DNA of 64,000 bases from Pseudolabrys taiwanensis (GCF_003367395.1 NZ_CP031417.1:62001-126000), one strand, 5' to 3'; positions 8,807 through 18,245 are shown, numbered from the stretch's first letter. Made by a program: numbers and translations. Notes: generated from the letters alone by a model not told the origin.

Positions 8807-9589
8807 ATGCACCTGCCCGAAACTGCGATGCGCGATGCCGTGCCGGAAATGGCCGGTGCCCTGTTGGCGCAATTGCGCGCGCGCGCGCCGCGCGTGCATT
8901 GCATCACCAACGCGGTCGCTCAGAACTTCACCGCCAATGCGCTGCTTGCCGCCGGCTGCGTGCCGTCGATGACCTTGTCGGCCGACGAAATCGGCGGCTT
9001 CGTGGCCTCCGCGCACGGCCTGCTGGTCAATCTCGGCACCTTGGATGCCGAACGGCGGGCGGCGACGTCGATCGCTGTCGCCGCCGCGCATCAACACAAG
9101 CTGCCCTGGGTGCTCGATCCCGTGTTCGTCGACCGCAGCCCGGGCCGGCTTGCCTTTGCGCGTAACTTGGTCGCGCGCGGCCCGCGCGTGGTGCGGCTCA
9201 ATCATCGCGAGTTCGAAGCGCTCGCCGATACCGCGGCAAAGCGCGAGAACGTGATGGCCTATGCCCGTGAGACGCGCACCATCGTCGCCATGTCCGGCGC
9301 GACCGATCTCATCACCGACGGTACACGCGCGGTCGGCATCGGCAACGGCCATATGTTCATGGCCAAGGTCACCGCCATGGGCTGCGCCGGTTCGGCCCTG
9401 GTCGGCGGCTTCCTCGCCGTCGAGCCGGACGCGCTGCGCGCGGCGGCCGCGGCGCTGCTGATGCTGGGCGTCGCCGGCGAACTGGCGGTGCGGCAGGCTC
9501 AAGGGCCTGGCAGTTTCGCGGCGGCGATCCTCGATGCGCTCAACACGCTCGACGCGCCGACCCTCATCGCTCATGCAAAGGTCGTCTGA
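8807..9589 (+). CDS. thiM: Hydroxyethylthiazole kinase
   Basis: ThiM phosphorylates 4-methyl-5-(2-hydroxyethyl)thiazole with ATP, salvaging the thiazole half of thiamine in the cytoplasm. At 260 residues it has normal family length. Marks include the N-terminal [19 protein letters not shown] stretch and the C-terminal [13 protein letters not shown] anion-hole/phosphate loop. The ATG at 8807 is chosen because the frame upstream runs through the riboswitch, and the riboswitch 3' arm provides the ribosome site. Its stop codon directly abuts the thiD start, so the two are co-translated. No thiE lies next to them, so coupling of the two halves must rely on a gene elsewhere. Confidence 0.95.
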   Translation: MHLPETAMRDAVPEMAGALLAQLRARAPRVHCITNAVAQNFTANALLAAGCVPSMTLSADEIGGFVASAHGLLVNLGTLDAERRAATSIAVAAAHQHKLPWVLDPVFVDRSPGRLAFARNLVARGPRVVRLNHREFEALADTAAKRENVMAYARETRTIVAMSGATDLITDGTRAVGIGNGHMFMAKVTAMGCAGSALVGGFLAVEPDALRAAAAALLMLGVAGELAVRQAQGPGSFAAAILDALNTLDAPTLIAHAKVV

Positions 9590-10396
9590 ATGACCACGGC
9601 AATCGCGCTCACCATCGCCGGCTCGGATAGCGGCGGCGGCGCCGGCATCCAGGCGGACCTGAAGACCTTCGCCGCGCTCGGCGTCTATGGTGCTTCCGTT
9701 ATCGCCGCGCTGACCGCGCAGAATACCAAGGGCGTGACCGCGATCCACGACGTTCCGTCGAGTTTCATCACCGCGCAGATCGATGCGGTGTTCGCCGACC
9801 TCGACATCCGCGCCGTCAAGATCGGCATGCTGTCGCAAGTCGGCGCCATCGAAGCGGTGGCCACGGGTCTCGACCGCCACGCGGCGCAGAACATCGTGCT
9901 CGATCCGGTGATGGTCGCGACGTCCGGCGACCGGCTGCTTGCCGCGAACGCCGTCGCCGCGGTGCGCAAGCGGCTCATTCCGCGCGCGCTGGTGATCACG
10001 CCCAATCTGCCGGAAGCGGCGGCGCTGCTCGATCAGCCCGTCGCGCACGATGAAGCCGGCATGGAAGCGCAGGGCCGCGCGCTGCTCGCGCTCGGCACGC
10101 AAGCGGTGTTGATCAAAGGTGGCCACGGCAACGCGCCCGAAAGCGTCGATCTGCTTGTCACGGCGGAGGGCGTGACGCGGCTCGCCGCGCCGCGCATCGC
10201 GACGCAGAACACGCACGGCACCGGCTGCACGTTGTCGTCCGCCATCGCCGCGGAGCTCGCCAAGGGCCGCGATCTCTTCGCCGCCGTGCGCGAGGCCAAG
10301 GACTACGTCACCGACGCCATCGCCGCCGCCGACACTTTGCAGGTCGGTCACGGCCACGGTCCGCTGCATCACTTCCACGCGTTCTGGAAGAGCTGA
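9590..10396 (+). CDS. thiD: Hydroxymethylpyrimidine/phosphomethylpyrimidine kinase
   Basis: ThiD carries out the two successive phosphorylations of HMP to HMP-PP, the pyrimidine precursor of thiamine. It has 268 residues, close to the usual length. The ribokinase-fold N terminus [20 protein letters not shown] and the [10 protein letters not shown] catalytic loop near the C terminus are both intact. The ATG starts on the base after the thiM stop, so translation is coupled and both depend on the TPP riboswitch upstream. A pair of inverted repeats begins 6 bp after the stop codon. Confidence 0.96.
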   Translation: MTTAIALTIAGSDSGGGAGIQADLKTFAALGVYGASVIAALTAQNTKGVTAIHDVPSSFITAQIDAVFADLDIRAVKIGMLSQVGAIEAVATGLDRHAAQNIVLDPVMVATSGDRLLAANAVAAVRKRLIPRALVITPNLPEAAALLDQPVAHDEAGMEAQGRALLALGTQAVLIKGGHGNAPESVDLLVTAEGVTRLAAPRIATQNTHGTGCTLSSAIAAELAKGRDLFAAVREAKDYVTDAIAAADTLQVGHGHGPLHHFHAFWKS

Positions 10397-10402
10397 TGTC
10401 CG

Positions 10403-10490
10403 TGTAGCCGGGTGAAGCCAAGCGAAACCCGGGGTCGCGTTGCAATCTTGGAAGTCTCATCCCGGATTTCGCTACGCTCATCCGGACTAC
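10403..10490. repeat. Inverted repeat pair of the GTAGCCCGGATGAGCG type
   Basis: The left arm begins GTAGCCGGGTGAAGC and the right arm ends GCTCATCCGGACTAC, giving an 88-bp imperfect palindrome between thiD and the convergent lysR gene. This sequence type is common between genes in Bradyrhizobium-like genomes. A role as shared terminator for the two convergent genes is plausible but unproven. Confidence 0.7.
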
Positions 10491-10510
10491 AAGCGACGAG
10501 CCGGATCATC

Positions 10511-11401
10511 TCACCCCGCGCGAAACGATAGCGCGGTATCGACGAGATTGCGCAGGGCATTCGAGCGCTCGGACTGCACGTAAGCAATGCCGAGCTGTGC
10601 GCTTATATCGACATCGGTGAGTTTGACGAAGGCGACGCTTTCCGGCCGCACATGCCGCATGCGCGCGGGCACGATGGCGATGCCGACCGAGGCCGCCACC
10701 AGATTGATGGTCGAAGAAAGTTGCGGCGCCTGCTGTACGATGCGCGGCTCGAATCCGGCGTGGCGGCAGGCGGCGACCACGGCATCGGAGAGGCCGGTGC
10801 CCTGGCGCCGCGCATAGCCGATGAAGCTCTCGCGGGCCAGCGCCTTAATTCTCGTCGACTTCCTGCCGGCGAGGGGGTGGCCGAGCGGCACGGCCACCAT
10901 CATCGCGTCGCTCGCCAGCGTCTCGTACTCGATTGGGCTGCCGACGGGAACGGGCGGACGAATGAAGCCGGCATCCAGTTGCCCGTTGCGCAGCCGCTCC
11001 ACCTGGATTTCGGTGTGCGCTTCCTCGAGCTCGAGTTCGACGTTCGGCCACTGCACGCGGAAGGCGGCGAAGGTCTTCGTCAGCACCGGACTGAAGGAGG
11101 CCGACTCGGTAAAGCCGACGCGCAGGCGCCCGACATTGCCGCCAGCGACCTGACGCACGAGCAAAGTCGCGCGCTCCACATGATCGAGGATCGAAGTCGT
11201 TTCGGCGAGGAAGGCGCGACCGGCCTCGGTGAGCACGACGCCACGCCCGGCGCGGGCGAACAGCTTCACGCCGAGTTCGGCCTCCAGCGCCTTGATCTGC
11301 TGCGTCAGCGGTGGCTGGGCGATGCCCAACCGGGCGGCGGCACGATGGATGTGCATTTCCTCGGCGGCGACACGGAAATAACGCAGGTGCCTGAGTTCCA
11401 T
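10511..11401 (-). CDS. LysR-family transcriptional regulator
   Basis: LTTR of 296 residues: an N-terminal winged helix-turn-helix (residues about 1-60, with AAARLGIAQPPLTQQIKALE) and a periplasmic-binding-protein-like effector domain (about 90-290). The ATG at 11401 is chosen because MELRHLRYF is the standard LTTR opening; the longer frame upstream crosses the AT-rich promoter. The gene is divergent from the PEP mutase-like lyase at 11493, which it probably controls. A perfect 9-bp dyad in the spacer overlaps its own start codon, suggesting negative autoregulation. The inducer is unknown. Confidence 0.92.
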   Translation of the reverse strand: MELRHLRYFRVAAEEMHIHRAAARLGIAQPPLTQQIKALEAELGVKLFARAGRGVVLTEAGRAFLAETTSILDHVERATLLVRQVAGGNVGRLRVGFTESASFSPVLTKTFAAFRVQWPNVELELEEAHTEIQVERLRNGQLDAGFIRPPVPVGSPIEYETLASDAMMVAVPLGHPLAGRKSTRIKALARESFIGYARRQGTGLSDAVVAACRHAGFEPRIVQQAPQLSSTINLVAASVGIAIVPARMRHVRPESVAFVKLTDVDISAQLGIAYVQSERSNALRNLVDTALSFRAG

Positions 11402-11423
11402 TTGATATTCATAAAATATCAAA
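11401..11423. promoter_or_regulatory. LysR operator, perfect 9-bp dyad
   Basis: The arms TTTGATATT (11401-11409) and AATATCAAA (11415-11423) are exact reverse complements around a 5-bp spacer, and the site contains the T-N11-A core of LTTR boxes. It sits in the only AT-rich stretch of the area, between lysR and the lyase gene, and its left end includes the last base of the lysR start codon. Confidence 0.75.
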
Positions 11424-11492
11424 AACATAAAAACAATATATTGGATGTGATCTGTCGCTGGGGTCATGCTTGCGCAGCAAAGTCGGAACGCC

Positions 11493-12362
11493 ATGGCCCA
11501 AGACCACATCGATACCCTGCGTAAGCTCGTCGCCGCCAAACGCGGCATCCTCATGCCCGGCGCCGCCAATGCGCTGTCGGCGCGCATCATCGCCGATCTC
11601 GGCTTCGAAGCGCTGTATCTGACCGGCGCCGGCTTGACCAACATGCATCTCGGTCTGCCGGACTATGCGTTCATGGATCTGACGCAGCTCGCCGAGCACA
11701 CGATGGCGATCCGCGGCATCACCGACCTGCCGCTCGTCGTCGACGCCGACACCGGCTTCGGCAACGCGCTCAATGTCGGCCGCACGGTGGTGACGCTCGA
11801 GCGCGCCGGCGCCAGCGCGATCCAGATCGAAGATCAGGTGATGCCGAAGCGTTGCGGTCATTTCGACGGGCAGGAGGTGATCCCCGCCACGGAGATGGTC
11901 GGCAAGATCAAGGCGGCGGTCGACGCGCGGCGCGACGGCGTGCTGATCGTCGCACGCACGGACGCGCGTTCGGCGGAAGGCTTCGAGGCGGCGATCGAGC
12001 GCGGCCACAAATACATCGAAGCCGGCGCCGACATCCTGTTCGTCGAAGCGCCGAAAAGCGCGGACGAGCTGCGCCGCATTCCGCAACGGCTGCCGACGCC
12101 GCACATCTTGAACATGGTCATCGGCGGCAAGACGCCGATCACCGACGCCAAAATGGCCGGCGAGATGGGCTTTCATCTCGTGCTCTATGCCAATGTCGCC
12201 CTGCAGGGCGCGATCAAGGGCATGCAGGCGGCGCTCGGGGCGTTGCGCGAGCGCGGCGCCGTCGACGAAGCGCTCGGCCTCACCGCGACCTTCGCCGAGC
12301 GCCAGCGGCTCGTCGGCAAACCACACTTCGACACGCTCTCCAAACGCTACGCGACCCAATAA
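11493..12362 (+). CDS. Isocitrate lyase / PEP mutase superfamily lyase
   Basis: Cytoplasmic Mg-dependent C-C or P-C bond lyase, 289 residues. The Mg-binding DADTGFGNALNV loop, the EDQ stretch and the family catalytic loop KRCGHF (KKCGH in isocitrate lyases) are visible. Length and sequence fit the short carboxyphosphonoenolpyruvate mutase / oxaloacetate decarboxylase / methylisocitrate lyase-like group, not full-length AceA. The start is either ATG 11493 or ATG 11466; neither has a strong ribosome site, and 11493 fits family length. It lies divergent from lysR and heads a cluster with two Bug receptors, suggesting use of an imported di- or tricarboxylate. The exact reaction is unknown. Confidence 0.85.
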   Translation: MAQDHIDTLRKLVAAKRGILMPGAANALSARIIADLGFEALYLTGAGLTNMHLGLPDYAFMDLTQLAEHTMAIRGITDLPLVVDADTGFGNALNVGRTVVTLERAGASAIQIEDQVMPKRCGHFDGQEVIPATEMVGKIKAAVDARRDGVLIVARTDARSAEGFEAAIERGHKYIEAGADILFVEAPKSADELRRIPQRLPTPHILNMVIGGKTPITDAKMAGEMGFHLVLYANVALQGAIKGMQAALGALRERGAVDEALGLTATFAERQRLVGKPHFDTLSKRYATQ

Positions 12363-12392
12363 ACTCAAAAATCCATCCGGGAGGATCTACTC

Positions 12393-13361
12393 ATGTTACG
12401 CAGGACTCTGCTTGTTGCCGCATCGATGCTGGTCTGTGCCGCCACTGTGCCGGCGGCGCGCGCCGAATGGCCGGAGCGGCCGATCCGTTGGGTGGTGCCG
12501 TTCGGACCCGGCGGCGCCAACGATCTCATCGCGCGCGTCGCCGCCGAGGCGGTTCGCAAGCAGCTCGGCCAGACGATCGTGATCGAGAACCGCCCGGGCG
12601 CCGGCGCGGTGGTCGGCACCGCCGCCGTCGCCAAAGCCGCGCCGGACGGCTACACGTTCCTGATCGGCGCCGCCGGCGTCATCACCAACAGCATGCTGAT
12701 CAAGAACCTCTCCTACAAGGACGAGGAACTGGTCCCGGTCGGCATGATCGCGGTCGCGCCGTCGACCATCGTCGTGCATCCGAGCGTGCCGGCCTCGAAC
12801 ATGAAGGAGTTCGTCGCCTGGGCGAAGGCGCAGGGCGAGAAAGGCGTGACCTGGGCGACCGCCGGCTCCGGCTCAACGCCGCATTTCGTCGCCGAGATGG
12901 TGAAGGACGCGACCGGCATCGCCATGACCATCGTGCCGTTCCGCAGCGGCAATGACGGCGTCAACGCGGTTCTGTCTAACACCGCGTCGGCGACGTCGGA
13001 AGCCAGCATCGTCGTGCTGCCGCAGATCCAGGCCGGTCTCCTGAAGCCGATCGCGACCACCTACAAGAAGCGCATCAGCGCTTATCCCTCGCTGCCGACC
13101 ACGGCGGAGCAGGGTTATCCGTCGATCGAGATCGGTCATTGGGCGGGCTTGCTTGCGCCGCGCGGCACGCCGCAGCCGATCATCGACAAGATGAACGCGG
13201 CTATCCAGGCCGGCATGAAGACCCAAGAAGCGATCGACAAGCTCTCGCCGAGCGGCATCGAGCCGGCCGCCGGTTCCGTCGCCGACTTCGCCGCCTTCAT
13301 CGACACCGAGCGCAAGCGCCTGGGCGCCATCGCCGTGAAGGCGAAGATGGGCGAGCAATAG
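12393..13361 (+). CDS. TTT-system solute receptor (Bug family) 1
   Basis: Periplasmic binding protein of the tripartite tricarboxylate transporter family, 322 residues. It has a Sec signal peptide (hydrophobic residues 6-18, cleavage near ARA-EW), then the Bug opening WPERPIRWVVPFGPGGAND and the ENRPGAGAVVGTAAVAKA loop that holds the carboxylate. A GGGAGGA ribosome site precedes the ATG. It lies 30 bp after the lyase gene, so it is probably in the same LysR-controlled operon. No TctA or TctB membrane subunits are in the window, as is common for expanded orphan Bug sets. The ligand is likely a carboxylate. Confidence 0.9.
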   Translation: MLRRTLLVAASMLVCAATVPAARAEWPERPIRWVVPFGPGGANDLIARVAAEAVRKQLGQTIVIENRPGAGAVVGTAAVAKAAPDGYTFLIGAAGVITNSMLIKNLSYKDEELVPVGMIAVAPSTIVVHPSVPASNMKEFVAWAKAQGEKGVTWATAGSGSTPHFVAEMVKDATGIAMTIVPFRSGNDGVNAVLSNTASATSEASIVVLPQIQAGLLKPIATTYKKRISAYPSLPTTAEQGYPSIEIGHWAGLLAPRGTPQPIIDKMNAAIQAGMKTQEAIDKLSPSGIEPAAGSVADFAAFIDTERKRLGAIAVKAKMGEQ

Positions 13362-13487
13362 GGCCATAGCGCTCCGCCCGCAGCGGGGCGGCGCGAAGCA
13401 CCGACACTTCCTTCTTCTCTCATTGCCACCGGGCGGTTAGGCTTTGACCAAGCCGCCCGGAACAATGTGGCGGCAAGGGAGGTGCCC

Positions 13488-14462
13488 GTGACGTTTCACC
13501 GCCGCGATTTCCTGCATTGGTCGATCGGCGCCGCCGCGATTCCGGCGGCGCAAACAGCCTGGGCGCAAGCCTATCCGGCGCGTCCCGTGCGCGTCATTGT
13601 TCCCGTCGCCGCCGGCGGCGCCAACGACGTCACCGCGCGCATCGTCGGGCAGTGGCTTTCGGAACATCTCGGCCAGCAGTTCGTCGTCGAGAACCGCCCC
13701 GGGGCCGCCACCAATGTCGGCACCGAAGCGGTCATCCGCGCGTCGGCCGACGGCTACACGCTGCTCATCGCCGGCAGCAATGCGGCGATCAACGCGACCC
13801 TGTTTCCGAATCTCAACTTCAATTTCATCCGCGATACGGTGCCCATCGCCAGCATCGTGCGCGTGCCGCAGCTCATGCAGGTGACGCCATCGCTGCCGGT
13901 GAAAACGGTTCCCGAGTTCATCGCTTATGCCAAAGCCAACCCCGGCAAGGTCGCGATGGGTTCCGGCGGCAATGGTTCACCGGCGCATGTCGTCGGCGAA
14001 TACTTCAAGCAGATGACCGGCACCAATCTCATCCACGTGCCGTATCGTGGCGCGGCGCCGGCTGTTGCCGACCTCATCGGCGGCCAGATCCACGTCGCTT
14101 TCACCGAACTCGCCACCTCGCTCGGCCACATCAAGTCGGGTCAGCTGCGCGCCTTGGCGGTGACGACGACCACGCGCGCGGAGGTGTTGCCGGATGTGCC
14201 GACGATGAACGAGTTCATTCCGGGCTTCGAAGCCAGCCAGTGGATCGGCCTCGTGGCGCCGAAAGGCACGCCGGCGACGATCGTCGAGAAGCTGAACAGC
14301 AGCATCAACGCCGCGCTCGCCGACCCTAAGATCAAAGCGCGCTTCGCCGATCTCGGCGGCACGGTGTTGCCCGGTTCATCCGATGACTTCGGCAAGCTCA
14401 TTCGCGAGGAAACCGACAAGTGGGGCAAGGTCATCCGCGCCGCCAATATCAAGGTGGAGTGA
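13488..14462 (+). CDS. TTT-system solute receptor (Bug family) 2
   Basis: Second Bug-family binding protein of the cluster, 324 residues. The N terminus carries a twin-arginine motif (HRRDFLHW) and a hydrophobic stretch ending AWA-QA, so Tat export is likely, unlike the Sec signal on the neighbouring receptor. The binding-protein core begins with YPARPVRVIVPVAAGGAND. The GTG at 13488 is chosen because GGGAGG lies 5 bp upstream; an in-frame GTG at 13467 would place that ribosome site inside the gene. A 126-bp gap separates it from receptor 1. Its 3' end is 3 bp before the next gene, so the two are probably co-translated. Confidence 0.9.
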   Translation: MTFHRRDFLHWSIGAAAIPAAQTAWAQAYPARPVRVIVPVAAGGANDVTARIVGQWLSEHLGQQFVVENRPGAATNVGTEAVIRASADGYTLLIAGSNAAINATLFPNLNFNFIRDTVPIASIVRVPQLMQVTPSLPVKTVPEFIAYAKANPGKVAMGSGGNGSPAHVVGEYFKQMTGTNLIHVPYRGAAPAVADLIGGQIHVAFTELATSLGHIKSGQLRALAVTTTTRAEVLPDVPTMNEFIPGFEASQWIGLVAPKGTPATIVEKLNSSINAALADPKIKARFADLGGTVLPGSSDDFGKLIREETDKWGKVIRAANIKVE

Positions 14463-14465
14463 CGC

Positions 14466-15602
14466 GTGCAGCAACGCATTGCCGAACTCATTGGCGCCTA
14501 TGCGGAGCAAGGCTTCCATCGCACGGGAACGGCGGTCGACCGGCAATCGGCGGAGTGGCTCGCGGAGGAGGTGCGCAAGATTGGGCTGGAACCGGCGCTC
14601 GAGGCCTTCTCGCTGAGCCGCGTCGATCCCGTCCGCGCCTCGCTCGCGGTGAAGGGCCGCACGATCGAGGGACTGCCGTTATTCGACGGCGGCTTCACCG
14701 GATCGAAGGGCGTCAGCGGCCGGCTCGGGCCGGTCGATAGCGATGCGGCTATCGGCCTCGCCGAGCTGCCGCCAAACGCGGCGGAAGAAGGCGCCATGGG
14801 TGAGGCGCGCCGGCGCAATCACCATCGGGCCATCGTCGGCGTCACCCATGCGGCGCGTCCTGGCTTGTGCCCGAGCAATGCCGACAGCTTCCGCTCCCCC
14901 TTCGGTCCGCCGGTGTTGCAGGTCGCGAGCGAGGAAGCCTCTTTCCTAACCGCTTGCGCGGTCGCAGGCGCGGAGGCCGTGCTCACGGCGCATGTCGAGC
15001 GAACGCCAGCCGAGGCGGTCAACGTTGTGGCGACGGTTTCCGGCATCGACAGGGACGCGGCGCCTGTGGTCGTGATGACGCCGCGCAGCGGCTGGTGGGG
15101 ATGCGCGAGCGAGCGGGGCGGTGGGATCGCCTGCTGGCTGGAGATCATGCGCGCGATGCGAGACGCCGAGCCCGCCAGGAACGTGGTGTTCGTCGCATCG
15201 AGCGGGCACGAGCTTGGGCACCTCGGCATCGACAATTTCATCGAGCGCCGCCCAGGCATCGTCCCGGCGGCGAAGGCCTGGATTCATCTCGGCGCCAACA
15301 TCGGCGCGGCGCAGGGGCCCGGCAATAATGTGCAGGCCTCCGACGATGAGATGGAGGCGATGCTCGCCGAGGCCATGACCAAAGCGGGGCTCGCCATCGA
15401 CAACCGCCGTCCGCGCGGACTTACGCCGCGCGGAGAGGCCGAGAACGTCCATCGCGGCGGCGGGCGTTACATGTCGCTCATCGGCAACAATGCCTTGTTT
15501 CACAACACGGCCGATCGCGGCCCCAGCGTGATCGACGCGGATGTCATCGCGCGCTTCGGCCGCGTTTTCGCGGCGATCGCGGCGTCACTGGCGAGGGTAT
15601 GA
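14466..15602 (+). CDS. M28-like metallohydrolase, ligand set incomplete
   Basis: Protein of 378 residues resembling M28-family aminopeptidases with an inserted PA-like domain. The glutamate-bearing strand is recognisable as SSGHELGHLGIDNF, but the usual H-x-D zinc loop appears as TPRSGWWG and the D-N-x-SG loop as ERGGGIAC, so the normal two-zinc site may be lost or changed. It starts with GTG 3 bp after the receptor stop, with TGGAG upstream, implying translational coupling. Its job might be to hydrolyse an imported amide or peptide-like ligand, but that is a guess. It has no signal peptide, so a cytoplasmic place is likely. Confidence 0.6.
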   Translation: MQQRIAELIGAYAEQGFHRTGTAVDRQSAEWLAEEVRKIGLEPALEAFSLSRVDPVRASLAVKGRTIEGLPLFDGGFTGSKGVSGRLGPVDSDAAIGLAELPPNAAEEGAMGEARRRNHHRAIVGVTHAARPGLCPSNADSFRSPFGPPVLQVASEEASFLTACAVAGAEAVLTAHVERTPAEAVNVVATVSGIDRDAAPVVVMTPRSGWWGCASERGGGIACWLEIMRAMRDAEPARNVVFVASSGHELGHLGIDNFIERRPGIVPAAKAWIHLGANIGAAQGPGNNVQASDDEMEAMLAEAMTKAGLAIDNRRPRGLTPRGEAENVHRGGGRYMSLIGNNALFHNTADRGPSVIDADVIARFGRVFAAIAASLARV

Positions 15603-15737
15603 CCGGCCGGCTGGACGCTTCTTCCCTGCCAGGGCGGCACGAGCGCTCCGGCTAAGGCCTGGCGCCCGCGGGGAGATGGCGTTCCGCCCACGATGGAACT
15701 ACACTCATGCCCATCGATTGCCCTGTGAGGAGACGGC

Positions 15738-17417
15738 ATGGGCACGATGGTTTTGCTCGATCTTATGGGTGGCGTCGCGCTGCTGCTCTGGGGCCTGCAT
15801 ATGGTCCAGAGCGGCATTTTGCGCGCGTTCGGGCCGGATCTCAGACGCCTGTTGGCAAAAGCGTTCCGCAACCGCTTCACGTCGTTCGGCGCCGGCTTGG
15901 CGCTTACCGCGCTGTTGCAGAGCTCGACGGCGACCGGGCTGATGACGGCCTCCTTCGCTGCCGAGGGCATGGTCGCGCTCGTGCCGGCGCTCGCCATCAT
16001 GCTCGGCGCCAATGTCGGCACGACGCTGATCGTGCAACTGCTGTCGTTCAACGTCGCTGCCGTGGCGCCGGTGCTGTTCGTGCTCGGCCTCGTCGCCTTT
16101 CGCAGCGGCGGCCGCTCCAAGCTCAAGGATGTCGGCCGCATCGCCATCGGCCTCGGCCTGATGCTGCTGGCGCTGCATATCCTGCTCGACACCTTGGCTC
16201 CGGCCGAGAGCGCGCCGGCCGCGCGTGTTTTGCTCAAGGCCATCACCGACGATCCGGTGCTCTGCGTGCTGACCGCGGCCGCGCTCACCTGGGCGGCGCA
16301 TTCGAGCGTTGCCACCGTGCTGCTGATCATGTCGCTGGCTTACGCGCAGTTCGTCACGCCGGCGGCCGCGCTCGCGCTGGTGCTCGGCGCCAATCTCGGC
16401 AGCGCCATCAATCCGCTGGTCGAGGGCGGCCGGCGTGGCGATCCGGCTAGCTATCGGCTGCCGCTCGGCAACTTCCTCAATCGCCTCGTCGGCGTCGTCG
16501 TGCTGCTGCCGTTCACGCAGCCTTTGGCGGCGGAGTTGCAGGTCGTCGTGCCGGACATGGCGAAGATGACGGCGGCGTTCCACGCCGGCTTCAACGTCGT
16601 GATGGCGCTGGCTTTCATCGGTCTGCTCGGTCCGATCGCGGCGATGCTCACGCGGCTCTTGCCGGAACGGCAGACGGCGGCGGACGCCGGCGCGCCGCGC
16701 TATCTTGACGACGGGGCAGTCGAGACGCCGTCGCTCGCGCTCGCGGATGCGGCGCGCGAGACCTTGCGCATGGGCGATCTGGTCGAGACCATGCTGCGCA
16801 AGGTCATGGATGCTTTGATGAACAACGACCGCGCGCTGGTGACGGAGGTCTCGCGCATGGACGATGCGGTCGACCGGCTTGACAACGCGATCAAGCTCTA
16901 CGTCACGCGGCTCACCCGCAAAAACCTCGACGACAGCGAGGCGCAACGGGCGATGGAGATCGTGTCCTTCGCCATCAATCTCGAGCACATCGGCGACATC
17001 GTCGATCGCAACCTCAACGAACTCGCGGCCAAGAAGATCAAGCGCGGCCTGCAATTCTCGGGAGAGGGCGCGGCCGAGCTGATCGATTTCCATCGGCGCA
17101 TTCTGGAGAGCCTGCGCATCGCCTTCGGCATCTTCATGTCCGGCGATGTCGAGCAGGCGCGCAAGCTGGTCGCGGAGAAGGCCGAGCTGCGCGGCGCGGA
17201 GATCGCGGCCGCCGAACGGCACCTGGAGCGTTTGCGCCAGGGGCGGCCCGAGACGTTGGAGACCACCTCGTTGCATCTCGACGTGCTGCGCGACTTGAAG
17301 CGCATCCATTCGCACGTCTCGTCGGTGGCTTATCCCGTCCTTGCCGCTGCCGGCGTATCGACCGCGGCCGAGGGGCACCTGCCGGGATTCGCGCCGGCCG
17401 TGCCGCGGCCTTCTTGA
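15738..17417 (+). CDS. Na/Pi cotransporter family protein with C-terminal PhoU domain
   Basis: Inner-membrane protein of 559 residues. The N-terminal half holds two Na/Pi-cotransporter repeats with the signature QSSTAT (first repeat) and HSSVAT (second), between hydrophobic helices. The C-terminal 230 residues are charged, helical and PhoU-like. This matches the YjbB/NptA-like group that exports or imports phosphate with sodium. GAGGAGACGGC directly before the ATG is a good ribosome site. It is a single gene; the Crp/Fnr regulator starts about 100 bp downstream on the same strand. Direction of transport cannot be told from sequence. Confidence 0.92.
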   Translation: MGTMVLLDLMGGVALLLWGLHMVQSGILRAFGPDLRRLLAKAFRNRFTSFGAGLALTALLQSSTATGLMTASFAAEGMVALVPALAIMLGANVGTTLIVQLLSFNVAAVAPVLFVLGLVAFRSGGRSKLKDVGRIAIGLGLMLLALHILLDTLAPAESAPAARVLLKAITDDPVLCVLTAAALTWAAHSSVATVLLIMSLAYAQFVTPAAALALVLGANLGSAINPLVEGGRRGDPASYRLPLGNFLNRLVGVVVLLPFTQPLAAELQVVVPDMAKMTAAFHAGFNVVMALAFIGLLGPIAAMLTRLLPERQTAADAGAPRYLDDGAVETPSLALADAARETLRMGDLVETMLRKVMDALMNNDRALVTEVSRMDDAVDRLDNAIKLYVTRLTRKNLDDSEAQRAMEIVSFAINLEHIGDIVDRNLNELAAKKIKRGLQFSGEGAAELIDFHRRILESLRIAFGIFMSGDVEQARKLVAEKAELRGAEIAAAERHLERLRQGRPETLETTSLHLDVLRDLKRIHSHVSSVAYPVLAAAGVSTAAEGHLPGFAPAVPRPS

Positions 17418-17513
17418 GCCGGGATTTTTCTCACATTTCTTGAACCTTTGCGCTTTCGATCAGTTGTTCGGAAGCAGTCATGTTTCGCCGCACCGACTAT
17501 TTTGCCGGTCACT

Positions 17514-18245
17514 ATGCAGCACGTCGTCGATATCATCGCTCGCAAGCTCGGCGAGCATTCCTCCGTCACGGACACGGTCGTCACGGCCTTGGGCAGGCTG
17601 ACGCCGCAAGTGCGCGCGCTTGCGCCGCGCGAGGATATCGTTCGGCAAGGGGACAAGCCTTCGGTGTCGGTGGTCGTGCTCGAAGGCATGCTGTCGCGGT
17701 ATCACACGTTGTCGAACGGCCGCCGGCAGTATCTGTCGTTCCACATCGCCGGAGACCTACCGGACCTGCAGGCGTTGTTCGTCGAGAAGATGGATCATGC
17801 GGTGTGCGCGATCGACGAGGCGCAGGTAGCGCTTGTGCCGCACGCGCAGTTGCATGAGCAGATCGACAAGGTGCCGGATTTTGCATCCGCATTGTGGCGT
17901 GAGACCTTGATCGATGCCGCGATCTTCCGTGAGGCGATCACCAACAACAGCGCCCGCGATCCGCGTGCCCGCATCGCGCATTTTCTCTGCGAGTGCTATT
18001 ACCGCGCGCGCGCCGGCAAGCAGGAGCGGCAAGGCGTATGCCGTCTGCCGCTCAGTCAGACGCAGTTGGGCGAGGCACTCGGAATCTCCGTCGTCACCGT
18101 CAACCGCATGGTGCAGCAATTGCGGCGGACCAAGGCGGTGGATTGGGTCGGACACAAGCTGCACGTCTTGAACTGGCAGCAGCTTTGCGAGCTCGGCGAA
18201 TTCGATCCAGCGTATCTCCACCTGAAGCGGCCGTTGCGCATGTAG
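17514..18245 (+). CDS. Crp/Fnr-family transcriptional regulator
   Basis: Regulator of 243 residues with an N-terminal cyclic-nucleotide-binding-like beta barrel (about residues 20-135) and a C-terminal winged helix (about 150-225, with LSQTQLGEALGISVVTVNRM). The N-terminal cysteine cluster of oxygen-sensing Fnr is absent, so it is not an iron-sulphur sensor. The ATG at 17514 gives a normal family N terminus; the frame extends to a TTG at 17448, but that part is not family-like. No strong ribosome site is visible. Such proteins in rhizobia often respond to general stress or redox state. Target genes are not evident. Confidence 0.88.
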   Translation: MQHVVDIIARKLGEHSSVTDTVVTALGRLTPQVRALAPREDIVRQGDKPSVSVVVLEGMLSRYHTLSNGRRQYLSFHIAGDLPDLQALFVEKMDHAVCAIDEAQVALVPHAQLHEQIDKVPDFASALWRETLIDAAIFREAITNNSARDPRARIAHFLCECYYRARAGKQERQGVCRLPLSQTQLGEALGISVVTVNRMVQQLRRTKAVDWVGHKLHVLNWQQLCELGEFDPAYLHLKRPLRM

